The notes under the pieces: generated by a model
Told to the model about the DNA's origin: nothing
Database searches by the model: none
The model's input: the letters and a program-made list of their open reading frames with translations, nothing else
In this document: in pieces, positions 39,074 to 49,359 of the stretch
How positions within the stretch are numbered: the first letter of the stretch is position 1
Layout: every line of letters begins with the position of its first letter
NCBI RefSeq assembly: GCF_030169785.1
Contig: NZ_CP125854.1
Location: forward strand, 434,001-498,000
DNA: 64,000 nt
From: Bdellovibrio sp. 22V
GTDB lineage: Bacteria > Bdellovibrionota > Bdellovibrionia > Bdellovibrionales > Bdellovibrionaceae
Direction: 5' to 3'
Position numbers and translations under genes: made by a program

Positions 39074-41152
39074 ATGAGAGTCCTTTTTAGAATTTCTGTC
39101 TCATTTTTTATCAGTTTGTTTTTCGCGTCTCTCGCGTTTGCGCAGAAGACTTTGATCCTCTATTCCTCTATTGGAATGGGGCACCTGAGCGCTTCACGGG
39201 CGATTGAAGAAAAAATCAAAGCCCAGAATCCGCAGGCGGAAGTGGAGCTTAAAAACATTCGTGATTTCATGCCTTCAATGAGCCGTACTATTGATGAAAA
39301 GATGTATTGGTTTGTCTTTAAAAAAATGCCGCAAACTTTTTCGAATGCGTATTTAAGTTCGATGCAAAAAGGTATGCAAGTTCGTGATCTCAGCGATATT
39401 AAAACAGGATACAACGAAACGGCGTTGCTCGATTATATTCGTAAATCCGGCGCGGAGACAGTGATCGCCACTCACTATGGCTCAGCTATCAATCTTGGAA
39501 ATCTAAAGTCTTCTGGCAAACTTCCCGGCATTAAAACGGCGTGGGTGCACACGGACTATATTGAACATTATTTCCCGCGCATCTCGCAGCGTTTGGATAA
39601 AACATTCGTTGGCCACAATGAATTGGCGAATTCGTGGAAAGAGTTCGGTGTTAAAGCTGAAAAAGTGGAAGTCACAGGCATTCCTGTCAGAAATCTCCCC
39701 GAGCCCGGCGAAGTGCAACGGGGCGCTGTTCTTGAAGCCGTTGGTTTAAAAGCAGAACCTGTGACATTCGTGATGTCAGGAGGCTCAGAAGGTTTGCGTG
39801 ACTATCCGACGGCCGTGAAATCACTTGCACAACAGTTTAAAGATCCCATTCAAATCGTTGCAGTTTGCGGAAAGAATGAAAAAGCGCGCAGCGAATTGGA
39901 AAAATTGGCGGCAACACTTCCGCCGCATGTAACGCTGAAACCTCTTGGCTTTATTCCGAACAAGCAACTTATTGATCTTATTTCCGTGGCGGATCTTTAC
40001 GTCACGAAGTCAGGCGGTCTTTCACCGACGGAGGGTGCACTTTTGATGAAGCCTCTTGTGTTGATCAATGAGTACGGCGGACACGAAGCAGAAAATGCAG
40101 AGTTTTTCAAAAAAACAAAGATGGCAGAAATCGTGAACTCTTCCGCGGAGCTTGGCGGAAAAGCCGTGTCCGTCTTAGCAAATCCGGAACTGATGAAACA
40201 AATGATGGAGCATCAGCGTGAATACCGTAACTCTGTCAACCTAGACTACATCGCGAACTGGACACTCAACGATAAAGCACAAGAGACCGTACGCATTGAC
40301 CTGGGACTTAAGGAAGGCGCCATGGTCGAGGGCACAACAGAAGCTCTTGCAAAGCTTTCGCGCGACTTCCCTGGTGATGTCGAAGTTTTGCTAAGTTACC
40401 CAAAATCCAAAACCGGCACTTACTTTGGCGACGGAAAAGAATCGAATCCATTCGGCCACATCGCCATTCGCGTCGGTGAAAACGTCTACACGATCAATCA
40501 CATGGCAGAGCGTGGCAGTGAACCGCACATCGTTCACAAATCCAGCTTAGCTGAATACCTTTACTCGACAAAAACTTATTATCGCAATGAAGAGTTCACA
40601 GGCATGCAAGGTCAAGCCTACGCCAAAGACACCTTGGCTGTGCGCCTTGATGGTCTTTCCAACGAGGCTATCAAAAACATGCTCAATGAAATTGCGACCA
40701 TCGACCGCGACTGGAAAGAGGGACGTCTTAATTATGTGGCGAAAACGTGCAACTGCGCGGATGTGACGTTGAGAGTTCTTAAAGCAGGTGGCGTTGTGGT
40801 TGACGGTAAAATCTTTAAGCGTTCGATTAAGATGCCATTGGATGTTTTCGATGCTGTCGTAAAGGCGGCGGAAAACAGACCTGACTTGCAAAGCTCTCTG
40901 ATTCACTATGGTTACGTGAAGAGTTCAAAGAATGAATTCAAAACAGCGGGCTTCCCTTTGAGTCTTTATCAAATTAAACGCGCCATCGTGAATATGTTTA
41001 AAAAAGGCCGCGACAAAATCGAAACACGCATCAACGCGCGTTTGACGGTGAATAAAGATTCGTCTGAATTGAGTTACGAAAAAACGAAAACTGTGCAAAA
41101 GACAGCACCGAAAGGCGCCGTCGGCATGCGCTGCGAAGCTGTCTTTAATTAA
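39074..41152 (+). CDS. Exported MGDG-synthase-like glycosyltransferase fused to a permuted papain-like (NlpC/LRAT-type) domain
   Basis: 692 residues from the ATG at 39074 with AGGAGG 6 bp upstream. Residues 1-23 are a signal peptide ending AFAQ. Residues ~24-405 are a GT28/MGDG-synthase-like glycosyltransferase: ILYSSIGMGHLSASRAIEE is the family's opening motif, with IATHYGSA and CGKNEKARSELEK later and the donor-site region KSGGLSPTEGALLMKPLV. Residues ~420-600 form a separate domain with FGHIAIRV (His462) and, ~100 residues later, CNCADVTL (Cys559/Cys561). This His-then-Cys order is that of circularly permuted papain-like hydrolases/acyltransferases. The C-terminal tail is Lys-rich. Family members of the first domain normally act inside the cell, so the signal peptide is unexpected. 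Confidence 0.82.
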   Translation: MRVLFRISVSFFISLFFASLAFAQKTLILYSSIGMGHLSASRAIEEKIKAQNPQAEVELKNIRDFMPSMSRTIDEKMYWFVFKKMPQTFSNAYLSSMQKGMQVRDLSDIKTGYNETALLDYIRKSGAETVIATHYGSAINLGNLKSSGKLPGIKTAWVHTDYIEHYFPRISQRLDKTFVGHNELANSWKEFGVKAEKVEVTGIPVRNLPEPGEVQRGAVLEAVGLKAEPVTFVMSGGSEGLRDYPTAVKSLAQQFKDPIQIVAVCGKNEKARSELEKLAATLPPHVTLKPLGFIPNKQLIDLISVADLYVTKSGGLSPTEGALLMKPLVLINEYGGHEAENAEFFKKTKMAEIVNSSAELGGKAVSVLANPELMKQMMEHQREYRNSVNLDYIANWTLNDKAQETVRIDLGLKEGAMVEGTTEALAKLSRDFPGDVEVLLSYPKSKTGTYFGDGKESNPFGHIAIRVGENVYTINHMAERGSEPHIVHKSSLAEYLYSTKTYYRNEEFTGMQGQAYAKDTLAVRLDGLSNEAIKNMLNEIATIDRDWKEGRLNYVAKTCNCADVTLRVLKAGGVVVDGKIFKRSIKMPLDVFDAVVKAAENRPDLQSSLIHYGYVKSSKNEFKTAGFPLSLYQIKRAIVNMFKKGRDKIETRINARLTVNKDSSELSYEKTKTVQKTAPKGAVGMRCEAVFN

Positions 41153-42497
41153 CCTCTTCAAGAGGAAGGGAGAAGGAGAACGTCGTTCCTTCTCCCACTT
41201 TGCTGTCCACGGAAATCTGCCCGCCCATAAGCTCCACAAGATTTTTTGAAATCATCAAACCTAAACCGGAGCCTCCGTACTTGCGTGAAACCGAAGCGTC
41301 TTCTTGATAGAAGCTGCGGAAAAGCTTTTTGATGTTGTCGTAGTGAATGCCTTTACCGGTGTCTTGGACGTGCCACCGGTACGTTTGCGTTTTGATATCT
41401 TTACGAACAGCAATTCGCACTTTGCCTTTTTCTGTAAACTTGACGGCATTACCGACTAGATTCGTGAGCACTTGGCGCAAGCGGTGCGAATCCCCCATGG
41501 CGTGACGAGGAATTTCTTCGTCCATTTCCAGCTCCAACTCCAAACCTTTTTCCTGACATTTCACCGAAAACATTTTGTGAATGTCTGAATGAAGCTCTTT
41601 GAAATCAAAACGATGACGGTCAATTTGCAAAAGGCCGTTTTCAATTTTTGAAATATCGAGAATATCATTAATCAGATGAAGCAACGAATCCGAACAACGA
41701 TGAATCGTTCCTACGTACTCCGTCTGTTCCTCATCGAGTTTCGTGTCGCGAAGAATGTCGGAAAAGCCGATGATACTGTTAAGCGGAGTACGAATCTCAT
41801 GGCTCATGTTACTAAGGAAACTGGATTTCAACGATGACAGACGAAGAGCATCTTCGCGCGCTGACATCAGCTCATACTTGGAATAAGCCATGTCTTTGAG
41901 TTCTTCCCGGATCCGTCCAATTCCCAGAATTAAAATAATATCTTCGAAAGCCACCCACAGGGCGTGCTCCACCCAACGCCATTCCATCCCGACACCTTCA
42001 CCATAAACGGTCATCGGCAAAAGAATCCCGCGCAAAGCATGGTCGATAATCACGATCAGAGAAGCCAAAAGTAAAATAGAGATGTCTTTATAGAAGGCCA
42101 AGGCGGCCAAAGAAACGAAGACATGGAAATGCGTTTCGATCCTCCCCCCTGTTAAATATATAAGGAGGATCGAGAAGCACATCTGTGCGACGGAGATCAC
42201 AACACGGGTGATTTTTTGACCAGGAAGAATCAAGGCACAATATAAGGAAGGAAGGGCGAAAAGGCCGCCAAAGATGACACCAACCAGAGCGTTTTCCAAA
42301 GAGCCACTAAACTGCCCTAGCCAGGTCCCGGGAGTTATATAAATTCCCAAGAGTACACACGCAACCCATTGAATTATCATGAGAAAAGCAAAACCGCGAT
42401 CCATACGCACGCAGATTTCGTGCGCCTGTTGCTGGAAAATTTTTTCCACTTCAGGGTGGTTCCGAGCTTGGTTTTGTTTCATTTCCCTACTCATCAA
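41145..42497 (-). CDS. Membrane sensor histidine kinase
   Basis: 450 residues. After ~30 polar residues come about six membrane helices (roughly 35-200) forming an uncharacterised integral-membrane sensor. HisKA follows with the phospho-acceptor in FLSNMSHEIRTPLNSIIGF, then HATPase_c with NLVGNAVKFTEKG (N box), DTGKGI (G1) and GSGLGLMISKNLVELMGG (G2). There is no receiver or PAS domain in the protein and no response regulator gene next to it, so it is probably an orphan. The start is uncertain among ATGs at 42497, 42494 and 42482. It overlaps the convergent fusion gene by 8 bp. Confidence 0.9.
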   Translation of the reverse strand: MMSREMKQNQARNHPEVEKIFQQQAHEICVRMDRGFAFLMIIQWVACVLLGIYITPGTWLGQFSGSLENALVGVIFGGLFALPSLYCALILPGQKITRVVISVAQMCFSILLIYLTGGRIETHFHVFVSLAALAFYKDISILLLASLIVIIDHALRGILLPMTVYGEGVGMEWRWVEHALWVAFEDIILILGIGRIREELKDMAYSKYELMSAREDALRLSSLKSSFLSNMSHEIRTPLNSIIGFSDILRDTKLDEEQTEYVGTIHRCSDSLLHLINDILDISKIENGLLQIDRHRFDFKELHSDIHKMFSVKCQEKGLELELEMDEEIPRHAMGDSHRLRQVLTNLVGNAVKFTEKGKVRIAVRKDIKTQTYRWHVQDTGKGIHYDNIKKLFRSFYQEDASVSRKYGGSGLGLMISKNLVELMGGQISVDSKVGEGTTFSFSLPLEEVN

Positions 42498-42771
42498 CGT
42501 TCTACAATTGGGACTACGACTAGAGTATCGGCTTTAGTTCGCCGCGTCTAAACAAACTTTAATGGGAGCTGGAAAATTTAATCTAGACGTCTCGAAAGCA
42601 GACGGACAAAGATGCTTGCGATCCATGGCACCGTGTGATATCCCCAAACTCCAACAATAAGCACTCCCAGGCATTAACTGGTCCCCCAAGTACTGAAATA
42701 GGGGGTCTTCCGGCGAAAAAAAGAAGCTGGCTCTACCTGAGAGGACGATTAACCAGAAAGGAAGTACTGCC
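42498..42771 (+). other. Leader region of rpsB
   Basis: 274 bp without a supported gene. It contains a hairpin GTCCCCC...GGGGGTC (42681-42707, one mismatch) about 65 bp before the rpsB ATG and an AGTACT repeated in the loop and near the start codon. Ribosomal protein S2 leaders are autoregulated in E. coli. Whether this leader binds S2 cannot be told from sequence alone. A 32-codon open frame at 42561 has no ribosome site and is not called. Confidence 0.35.
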
Positions 42772-43707
42772 ATGGCACAAGTGACCATGAAAGAAATGTT
42801 AGACGCTGGCGTCCACTTCGGACATCAAACTCAGCGTTGGAACCCAAAAATGAAACCTTATGTTTACACAGCTCGCGGAGGCATTCATATCATTGACCTT
42901 CAAAAGACTGTTGTACGCGCAAACAAAGCTGCTGACTTCGTAAAAGAAATCGCTGCTAACGGCGGTCGTTTGATCTTCGTTGGAACTAAGAAGCAAGCTA
43001 TCGAGCCAATCCAAGAAGCGGCTCAAAAATGCGGTCAGTACTACGTAACTAAGCGTTGGTTGGGTGGTATGATGACGAATTTCGAAACGATCAAATCTTC
43101 TATCGATCGTCTTCGCAAAATCGACACAATGAAAGAAAAAGGCGAATTCAACTACTTGACTAAGAAAGAGCGCGCGAAGCTTGAAAAAGAATACCTTCGC
43201 TTGACTGAGTTCTTGTCTGGTATCCGTGAAATGAAGGAAATGCCATCTGCTATGTTCGTAGTAGACCTTCCTAAAGAACACATCGCTGTTGCTGAAGCTA
43301 AACGCTTGGGCATCCCAGTTGTTGCTATCGCTGATACAAACTCTGATCCAGAGTCTGTTGAGTTCGCGATCCCAGGTAACGACGATGCGATCCGTTCTAT
43401 CAAATTGTTCGCAAACCTAGTTGCTGAAGCTTACCTAGAAGGTGCTAAAACTTGGGAACAAAAACTTCGCACAATGACTGACAAACAGTCTGACGTTGCT
43501 AAAGAAGCGAAAGCTGAAGGCAAAGAAGAAGCTCCTAAGCGTCGTGGCGCTCCTAAAGCTGGCGGAAAAGAAGCTCCTAAAAAAGCGGCTGGTCCTGCAG
43601 TTGTTAAAGCTACGAAAGCTCGCAAACTTGTTGCTGCTGGTACAGCAGAAGAAGTTGAAATCCAAGCTGAGCTTGAGAACAAAGAAAACGAAGATTCTGC
43701 GGAGTAA
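42772..43707 (+). CDS. rpsB: 30S ribosomal protein S2 with long C-terminal extension
   Basis: 311 residues. The first ~240 are canonical S2 (MKEMLDAGVHFGHQTQRWNPKM, GTKKQAIEPIQEAA, RWLGGMMTNF, DTNSDPESVEFAIPGNDDAIR). The last ~70 residues are an Ala/Lys/Glu/Pro-rich extension (APKRRGAPKAGGKEAPKK...), probably disordered. AAAGGAAG precedes the ATG. Codon choice is strongly biased (GCT, GAA, AAA, CGT/CGC), as expected for a highly expressed gene. A terminator follows, partly separating rpsB from tsf. Confidence 0.97.
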   Translation: MAQVTMKEMLDAGVHFGHQTQRWNPKMKPYVYTARGGIHIIDLQKTVVRANKAADFVKEIAANGGRLIFVGTKKQAIEPIQEAAQKCGQYYVTKRWLGGMMTNFETIKSSIDRLRKIDTMKEKGEFNYLTKKERAKLEKEYLRLTEFLSGIREMKEMPSAMFVVDLPKEHIAVAEAKRLGIPVVAIADTNSDPESVEFAIPGNDDAIRSIKLFANLVAEAYLEGAKTWEQKLRTMTDKQSDVAKEAKAEGKEEAPKRRGAPKAGGKEAPKKAAGPAVVKATKARKLVAAGTAEEVEIQAELENKENEDSAE

Positions 43708-43726
43708 TCTCCCGGTGAACGAAATG

Positions 43727-43751
43727 AAAAAGGTGGCCTAGCCACCTTTTT
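43727..43751 (+). terminator. Terminator/attenuator between rpsB and tsf
   Basis: AAAAAGGTGG / CCACCTTTTT stem with a CCTAG centre and T-run, 20 bp after the rpsB stop. Confidence 0.85.
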
Positions 43752-43848
43752 CATAAGTTCCATCCGCTGAAGCTGCAATGCCGAGGCGATTCGTCTTTCT
43801 AAATCGAACTTGTCTTTATTCTAAATTATCATTGAAGGAGTCTTCCTA

Positions 43849-45490
<1,642 letters not shown>

Positions 45491-45499
45491 GAGGCAACA

Positions 45500-46060
45500 A
45501 TGGCTATTGCAGATGTAAAAAAGAACGCTCAAGCAAAGATGGACAAAACTTTGGCTGCTTTGGGTGAAGAACTTAAGAAGATCCGCACGGGTCGTGCTCA
45601 AGTTTCTATGCTTGATGGTATCCGCGTAAATTACTACGGTACGCCATCTCCTCTTTCTCAAGTGGCTTCTATCTCTACTCCAGATGCGAAATCTTTCCTT
45701 ATCGCACCTTGGGAAGTTTCTATCCTTAAAGAAATCGAACAAGCGATCATCAAGTCTGAGCTTGGCATGGCGCCAATGAATGACGGCAAAGTGATTCGTT
45801 TGAAAGTTCCAGATTTGACAGAAGAACGCCGTAAAGACTTGGCAAAACAAGTTAAGAAAATCGCTGAAGAAGCTCGCGTAGCTGTTCGTATGGCTCGTCG
45901 TGATGCGAATGACGAAGTTAAAAAACTTCAAAAAGACAAAGCGATCAGCGAAGACGAAGGCAAAAAGGCAGAAGCTGACATTCAAAAAGTCACTGACGAT
46001 TTTATCAAAAAAGTTGATCAGGTTGCTGACGAAAAAGAAAAGTCCATCTTGACGATCTAA
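45500..46060 (+). CDS. frr: Ribosome recycling factor
   Basis: 186 residues, the standard length. Motifs KIRTGRAQVSMLDGIRVNYYG and LPLSQVASI-like PSPLSQVASISTPDA are diagnostic. It splits ribosomes with EF-G after termination. TAGGAGGCAACA precedes the ATG, an ideal ribosome site. Nine bp follow pyrH. Confidence 0.98.
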   Translation: MAIADVKKNAQAKMDKTLAALGEELKKIRTGRAQVSMLDGIRVNYYGTPSPLSQVASISTPDAKSFLIAPWEVSILKEIEQAIIKSELGMAPMNDGKVIRLKVPDLTEERRKDLAKQVKKIAEEARVAVRMARRDANDEVKKLQKDKAISEDEGKKAEADIQKVTDDFIKKVDQVADEKEKSILTI

Positions 46061-46073
46061 GCTCAAGGAGCCC

Positions 46074-46805
46074 ATGACTCTGCCAAAGCATATCGCAATC
46101 ATTATGGATGGTAACGGTCGTTGGGCTCAGCTCAAACGTCGCCCGCGCACGTTTGGACATATCAAAGGCACTCGCGTCGCTAAGAAGATCATTACGGCTT
46201 GTTCGCGACGCGGGATTAAGAATCTCACTCTTTATGCATTCAGCACTGAAAACTGGTTCCGCCCACAAGCGGAAGTCAGCTTGTTGATGCAAATTCTGCG
46301 TCGCTATTTGAAACGCGAAACTGAAAACCTTGTTAAAGAAAACATTCGTTTTTCCGTCATCGGCGATGTATCCCGCATCCCGGCAGACGTCGCAGAAGCG
46401 ATCGGAAGATCTATTGAAGCTACATCCCAGTGCACAGGCCTTAACTTGGTCTTTGCGTTGAGCTATGGCTCTCGTCAAGAGATCACTCAAGCTGTGCGCG
46501 ATATCGCAACTCGCGTCGCTTCGGGGGAGCTTGCGCCGGAAGAGATCGATGAAGAGACTATTAATTCTTCATTAAGCACTTTCCCGACTCCAGATCCTGA
46601 TCTTATCATCCGCACCAGCGGTGAACAGCGACTTTCAAACTTCCTTATGTGGCAAGCCGCATACTCTGAGTTCTATTTCACAGACGTATTGTGGCCTAAC
46701 TTTACCGAGTCTCATCTTGATGAAGCGCTCAAAGCTTTTTCTGTGAGACAACGCCGTTTCGGCAAGGTTTCAGCGAATGACAACGTGGAAAAGTTTTCTA
46801 ACTAG
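46074..46805 (+). CDS. uppS: Undecaprenyl diphosphate synthase
   Basis: 243 residues with the cis-prenyltransferase motifs IIMDGNGRWAQ, LYAFSTENWFRP and DLIIRTSGEQRLSNFLMWQ. It makes the C55 lipid carrier for peptidoglycan and other wall polymers. AAGGAG precedes the ATG. It overlaps cdsA by 29 bp. Confidence 0.97.
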   Translation: MTLPKHIAIIMDGNGRWAQLKRRPRTFGHIKGTRVAKKIITACSRRGIKNLTLYAFSTENWFRPQAEVSLLMQILRRYLKRETENLVKENIRFSVIGDVSRIPADVAEAIGRSIEATSQCTGLNLVFALSYGSRQEITQAVRDIATRVASGELAPEEIDEETINSSLSTFPTPDPDLIIRTSGEQRLSNFLMWQAAYSEFYFTDVLWPNFTESHLDEALKAFSVRQRRFGKVSANDNVEKFSN

Positions 46806-47610
46806 AGCTGCTTCTGCGGTTGTTGCTCTTGCACTTATTTTCTTTCTTTATTTCATGTGGGCGATCAATGGTCTTAAAGCGGCCGTTGCCGTGATTGTCG
46901 CGATTGGAACTTGGGAGCTTGTTTGTATTCTCTTTAAAAACAGTTCGTCCAAGTTTTTGAAGTTCCTTTTTTTCGCACTTACGCTCGTTGTTTTTGCGGC
47001 GACTTGCGTTTCATTGAGTACGGGTTCGTTGATTTTCGCTCTCGCCTTGATTGTTTTGATCATCGCCAATCTTCTTGTGGAAAATAAAGCGGGCGATTTG
47101 AATGCGATGACCTCTTATCATTCAAAGGCGGCGCTAGGTTTGTTCTATATGGGACTTCTTCCTGCGTTTGCGTATCGCCTGTTGGATCAACACAATGGAT
47201 TGGCGTGGTTTGCGTTTTTACTCGCATCCGTTTTCGCCGGCGACACAATGGCGTATGTTTTTGGCGTTCTTTTTGGAAAACACAAAGTTATGCCCTCTGT
47301 TTCTCCGAAGAAAACATGGGAAGGCTCTTTGGGTGGATTTTTAGGTTCATTGGCAGCCGGTCTTCTTTGTTGGCTGTTCTTTTTCCCCGAAGGATCTGCT
47401 TTGTTTATGGTGATTTTGGCCGGTGTCTCAGGATTCGTCGGTCAGTTCGGAGATTTCTTCGAATCTCTCTTAAAACGAGTCGCTGACGTGAAAGATTCGG
47501 GAAAAATTATGCCGGGCCACGGTGGTGTTTTGGATCGCATAGATGGCGTCCTATTCGCAAGTCCTGTTGTTCTATCCGGAATTCTGATCTTGTCTCATCT
47601 TTTGTCGTAA
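46777..47610 (+). CDS. cdsA: Phosphatidate cytidylyltransferase
   Basis: 277 residues, about eight membrane helices. The family signature appears in the C-terminal part: SPKKTWEGSLGGF, then GQFGDFFESLLKR, KDSGKIMPGHGGVLDRIDG. It converts phosphatidic acid to CDP-diacylglycerol, the branch point of phospholipid synthesis. The ATG lies 29 bp inside the uppS end; translation is presumably coupled. Confidence 0.95.
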   Translation: MTTWKSFLTRAASAVVALALIFFLYFMWAINGLKAAVAVIVAIGTWELVCILFKNSSSKFLKFLFFALTLVVFAATCVSLSTGSLIFALALIVLIIANLLVENKAGDLNAMTSYHSKAALGLFYMGLLPAFAYRLLDQHNGLAWFAFLLASVFAGDTMAYVFGVLFGKHKVMPSVSPKKTWEGSLGGFLGSLAAGLLCWLFFFPEGSALFMVILAGVSGFVGQFGDFFESLLKRVADVKDSGKIMPGHGGVLDRIDGVLFASPVVLSGILILSHLLS

Positions 47611-47669
47611 GAAGAAGGTCGAGCCCGTCCGCACAAACACTTTAATTTCCTAGCTCACCCTCCAGGCGA

Positions 47670-47689
47670 CCATTAGAATATTCGAATGG
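47670..47689. promoter_or_regulatory. Palindrome overlapping the rseP start codon
   Basis: CCATTAGAATATTCGAATGG is a 20-bp palindrome with one mismatched pair. Its right end contains the rseP ATG (47686). No ribosome site is recognisable here, so the structure may influence start selection or hold a TAGAAT -10 element. Confidence 0.35.
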
Positions 47690-49359
47690 ATATTTTTTCA
47701 TTTTTACACCAAGGTTTGTCTGCGATTGTTCCATTTGTTGTTTTGCTCGGAATTTTGATTTTCGTGCATGAACTCGGTCACTTCCTCGTGGCGCGCTGGT
47801 GCGGAGTACGTGTTGAAGTGTTCAGCCTTGGTTTCGGTAAAAAAATCCTGAAATACAAAAAAGGCGATACGACTTACGCTCTTTCACTGATTCCATTAGG
47901 TGGATACGTGAAAATGTTCGGCGAGCAGCCGGGCGATAATATTTCTGAAGAGGACAAAAAACATTCTTTTACACATAAAAATGTGTGGCAAAGAATTGCC
48001 GTCGTTCTTGCCGGTCCTTTGATGAACTTCTTCTTTGCGATCTTGGTGTTCTTTGCCGTTGCTTTGATTGGCGAAGACGCAAAAACTCCGGTTGTGGGTG
48101 ACGTTCCTGCGGCTTCTTCCGCTTATGCTGCGGGTTTCCGCTCCGGCGATAAAATCGTTTCCGTGAATGAAAAAGCGATCACGACTTGGGAAGACGTGCA
48201 GAAGTCTTTGAGCCTCAAAGAAAGTCACGATCTTCACTTGGACGTTGTCGTTCAACGTGAAGGCACGAATGAATCGGTCAACATTGCGACAACGGCGAAA
48301 GCTGAGCCAAATCCCAATGTTTTGAGTTCGTTTGAATACATCGCGAATGTAGAAGGTCTGACTCCTTATTCTGCTGGCACAACTGTGGGTGTTCTTGAGA
48401 ATTCTCCGCTTCATGCGCTGGGCTTGAAAACAGGCGACACGATTACTGCGATCAATGGTCAAAAAGTAGGTTATTGGAGACAGCTGGATTCTACATTTGC
48501 AAAAATGAATTCCGGTGAACCATTGACGATTGAAGCGATCGGTGTGCGCGAAGGCGACAAAGAGCCTAAACCTTTGACTGTGACGATGGCGCCACTGACT
48601 TCAATTAAGTCTTTCTCTTTACAAAGCCTAGGCCTTGAGAGTTCCGAACTCTATTTGAGCAAAGTGATGAAGGACTCCCCGGCGCAAGCAGCGGGCCTCC
48701 GTGACGGCGACCGTTTGGTCACGATCAACAATGTGAAATTGCAAAAATGGGAAGATGTTATCAATAACATCAAGTCGTTTGACGGGAAAAACCCGGTTGC
48801 AATCTCTGTGCTGCGCGCGGGTCAGATGATTGATTTGAAGATCACGCCAAAAATGACGACACAAATGTTGCCTACAGGAACGGAAGAAAAACGTTACACA
48901 ATCGGTATCGCTCCGATCGCCAACTTGGCAGCGCCTGAATTGATGGTTCTTCGCACGTCGAATCCTATCGACGCTTTGGTGCGCGGAACGGAAAAAACTT
49001 GGGACGTGTCAGTGATGACGGTCATGAGTTTCGTTCGTTTGTTCCAAGCAAAGATCTCTCCGAAAAACATCGGTGGCGTGATCTCAATCGGGCAAGCGGC
49101 TAGTGAGACTTTCAAAATTGGTTTGACTCAGTTCTTGCAAATGATGGCAATCATTTCCGTGAACTTGTTCATTCTGAATTTGATGCCGGTTCCAGTTCTT
49201 GACGGTGGACACTTGGTGTTCTACATCATTGAGCTTGTGAAAGGCGCTCCACTGAGCATGAGAAAAATGGAAGTCGCACAGCAAGTAGGGTTGGCTCTTC
49301 TTATGAGCTTGATGATCTTTGCGCTGTTTAACGACTTCACTCGTTTACTAGGTCTATGA
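47686..49359 (+). CDS. rseP: Site-2 zinc metalloprotease RseP with three PDZ domains
   Basis: 557 residues. The zinc motif HELGH (28-32) lies in TM1; GPLMNFFFAIL and the late NLMPVPVLDGGHL (second active-site segment) are present. Between them are three PDZ-like units (about 145-210, 225-300, 320-390), each with a GD(K/T/R)I/LV-type motif (SGDKIVSV, TGDTITAI, DGDRLVTI), where E. coli RseP has two. It cuts membrane-embedded substrates such as anti-sigma factors and cleaved signal peptides. It is larger than the ~450-residue standard. It overlaps tsaB by 4 bp. Confidence 0.94.
   Translation: MDIFSFLHQGLSAIVPFVVLLGILIFVHELGHFLVARWCGVRVEVFSLGFGKKILKYKKGDTTYALSLIPLGGYVKMFGEQPGDNISEEDKKHSFTHKNVWQRIAVVLAGPLMNFFFAILVFFAVALIGEDAKTPVVGDVPAASSAYAAGFRSGDKIVSVNEKAITTWEDVQKSLSLKESHDLHLDVVVQREGTNESVNIATTAKAEPNPNVLSSFEYIANVEGLTPYSAGTTVGVLENSPLHALGLKTGDTITAINGQKVGYWRQLDSTFAKMNSGEPLTIEAIGVREGDKEPKPLTVTMAPLTSIKSFSLQSLGLESSELYLSKVMKDSPAQAAGLRDGDRLVTINNVKLQKWEDVINNIKSFDGKNPVAISVLRAGQMIDLKITPKMTTQMLPTGTEEKRYTIGIAPIANLAAPELMVLRTSNPIDALVRGTEKTWDVSVMTVMSFVRLFQAKISPKNIGGVISIGQAASETFKIGLTQFLQMMAIISVNLFILNLMPVPVLDGGHLVFYIIELVKGAPLSMRKMEVAQQVGLALLMSLMIFALFNDFTRLLGL

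Noticed and set aside
42528-42535. GCCGATAC (minus strand) as a FliA -10 for the histidine kinase gene
   Set aside because: TAAAGTTT upstream is 10 bp too far away for sigma-28 spacing.
42561-42659. 32-residue plus-strand frame in the rpsB leader
   Set aside because: ATG lacks a ribosome site and the product has no recognisable feature; a noncoding leader is more likely.
42534-42788. 84-codon minus-strand frame over the rpsB leader
   Set aside because: Overlaps the rpsB start; no ribosome site; no recognisable protein features.
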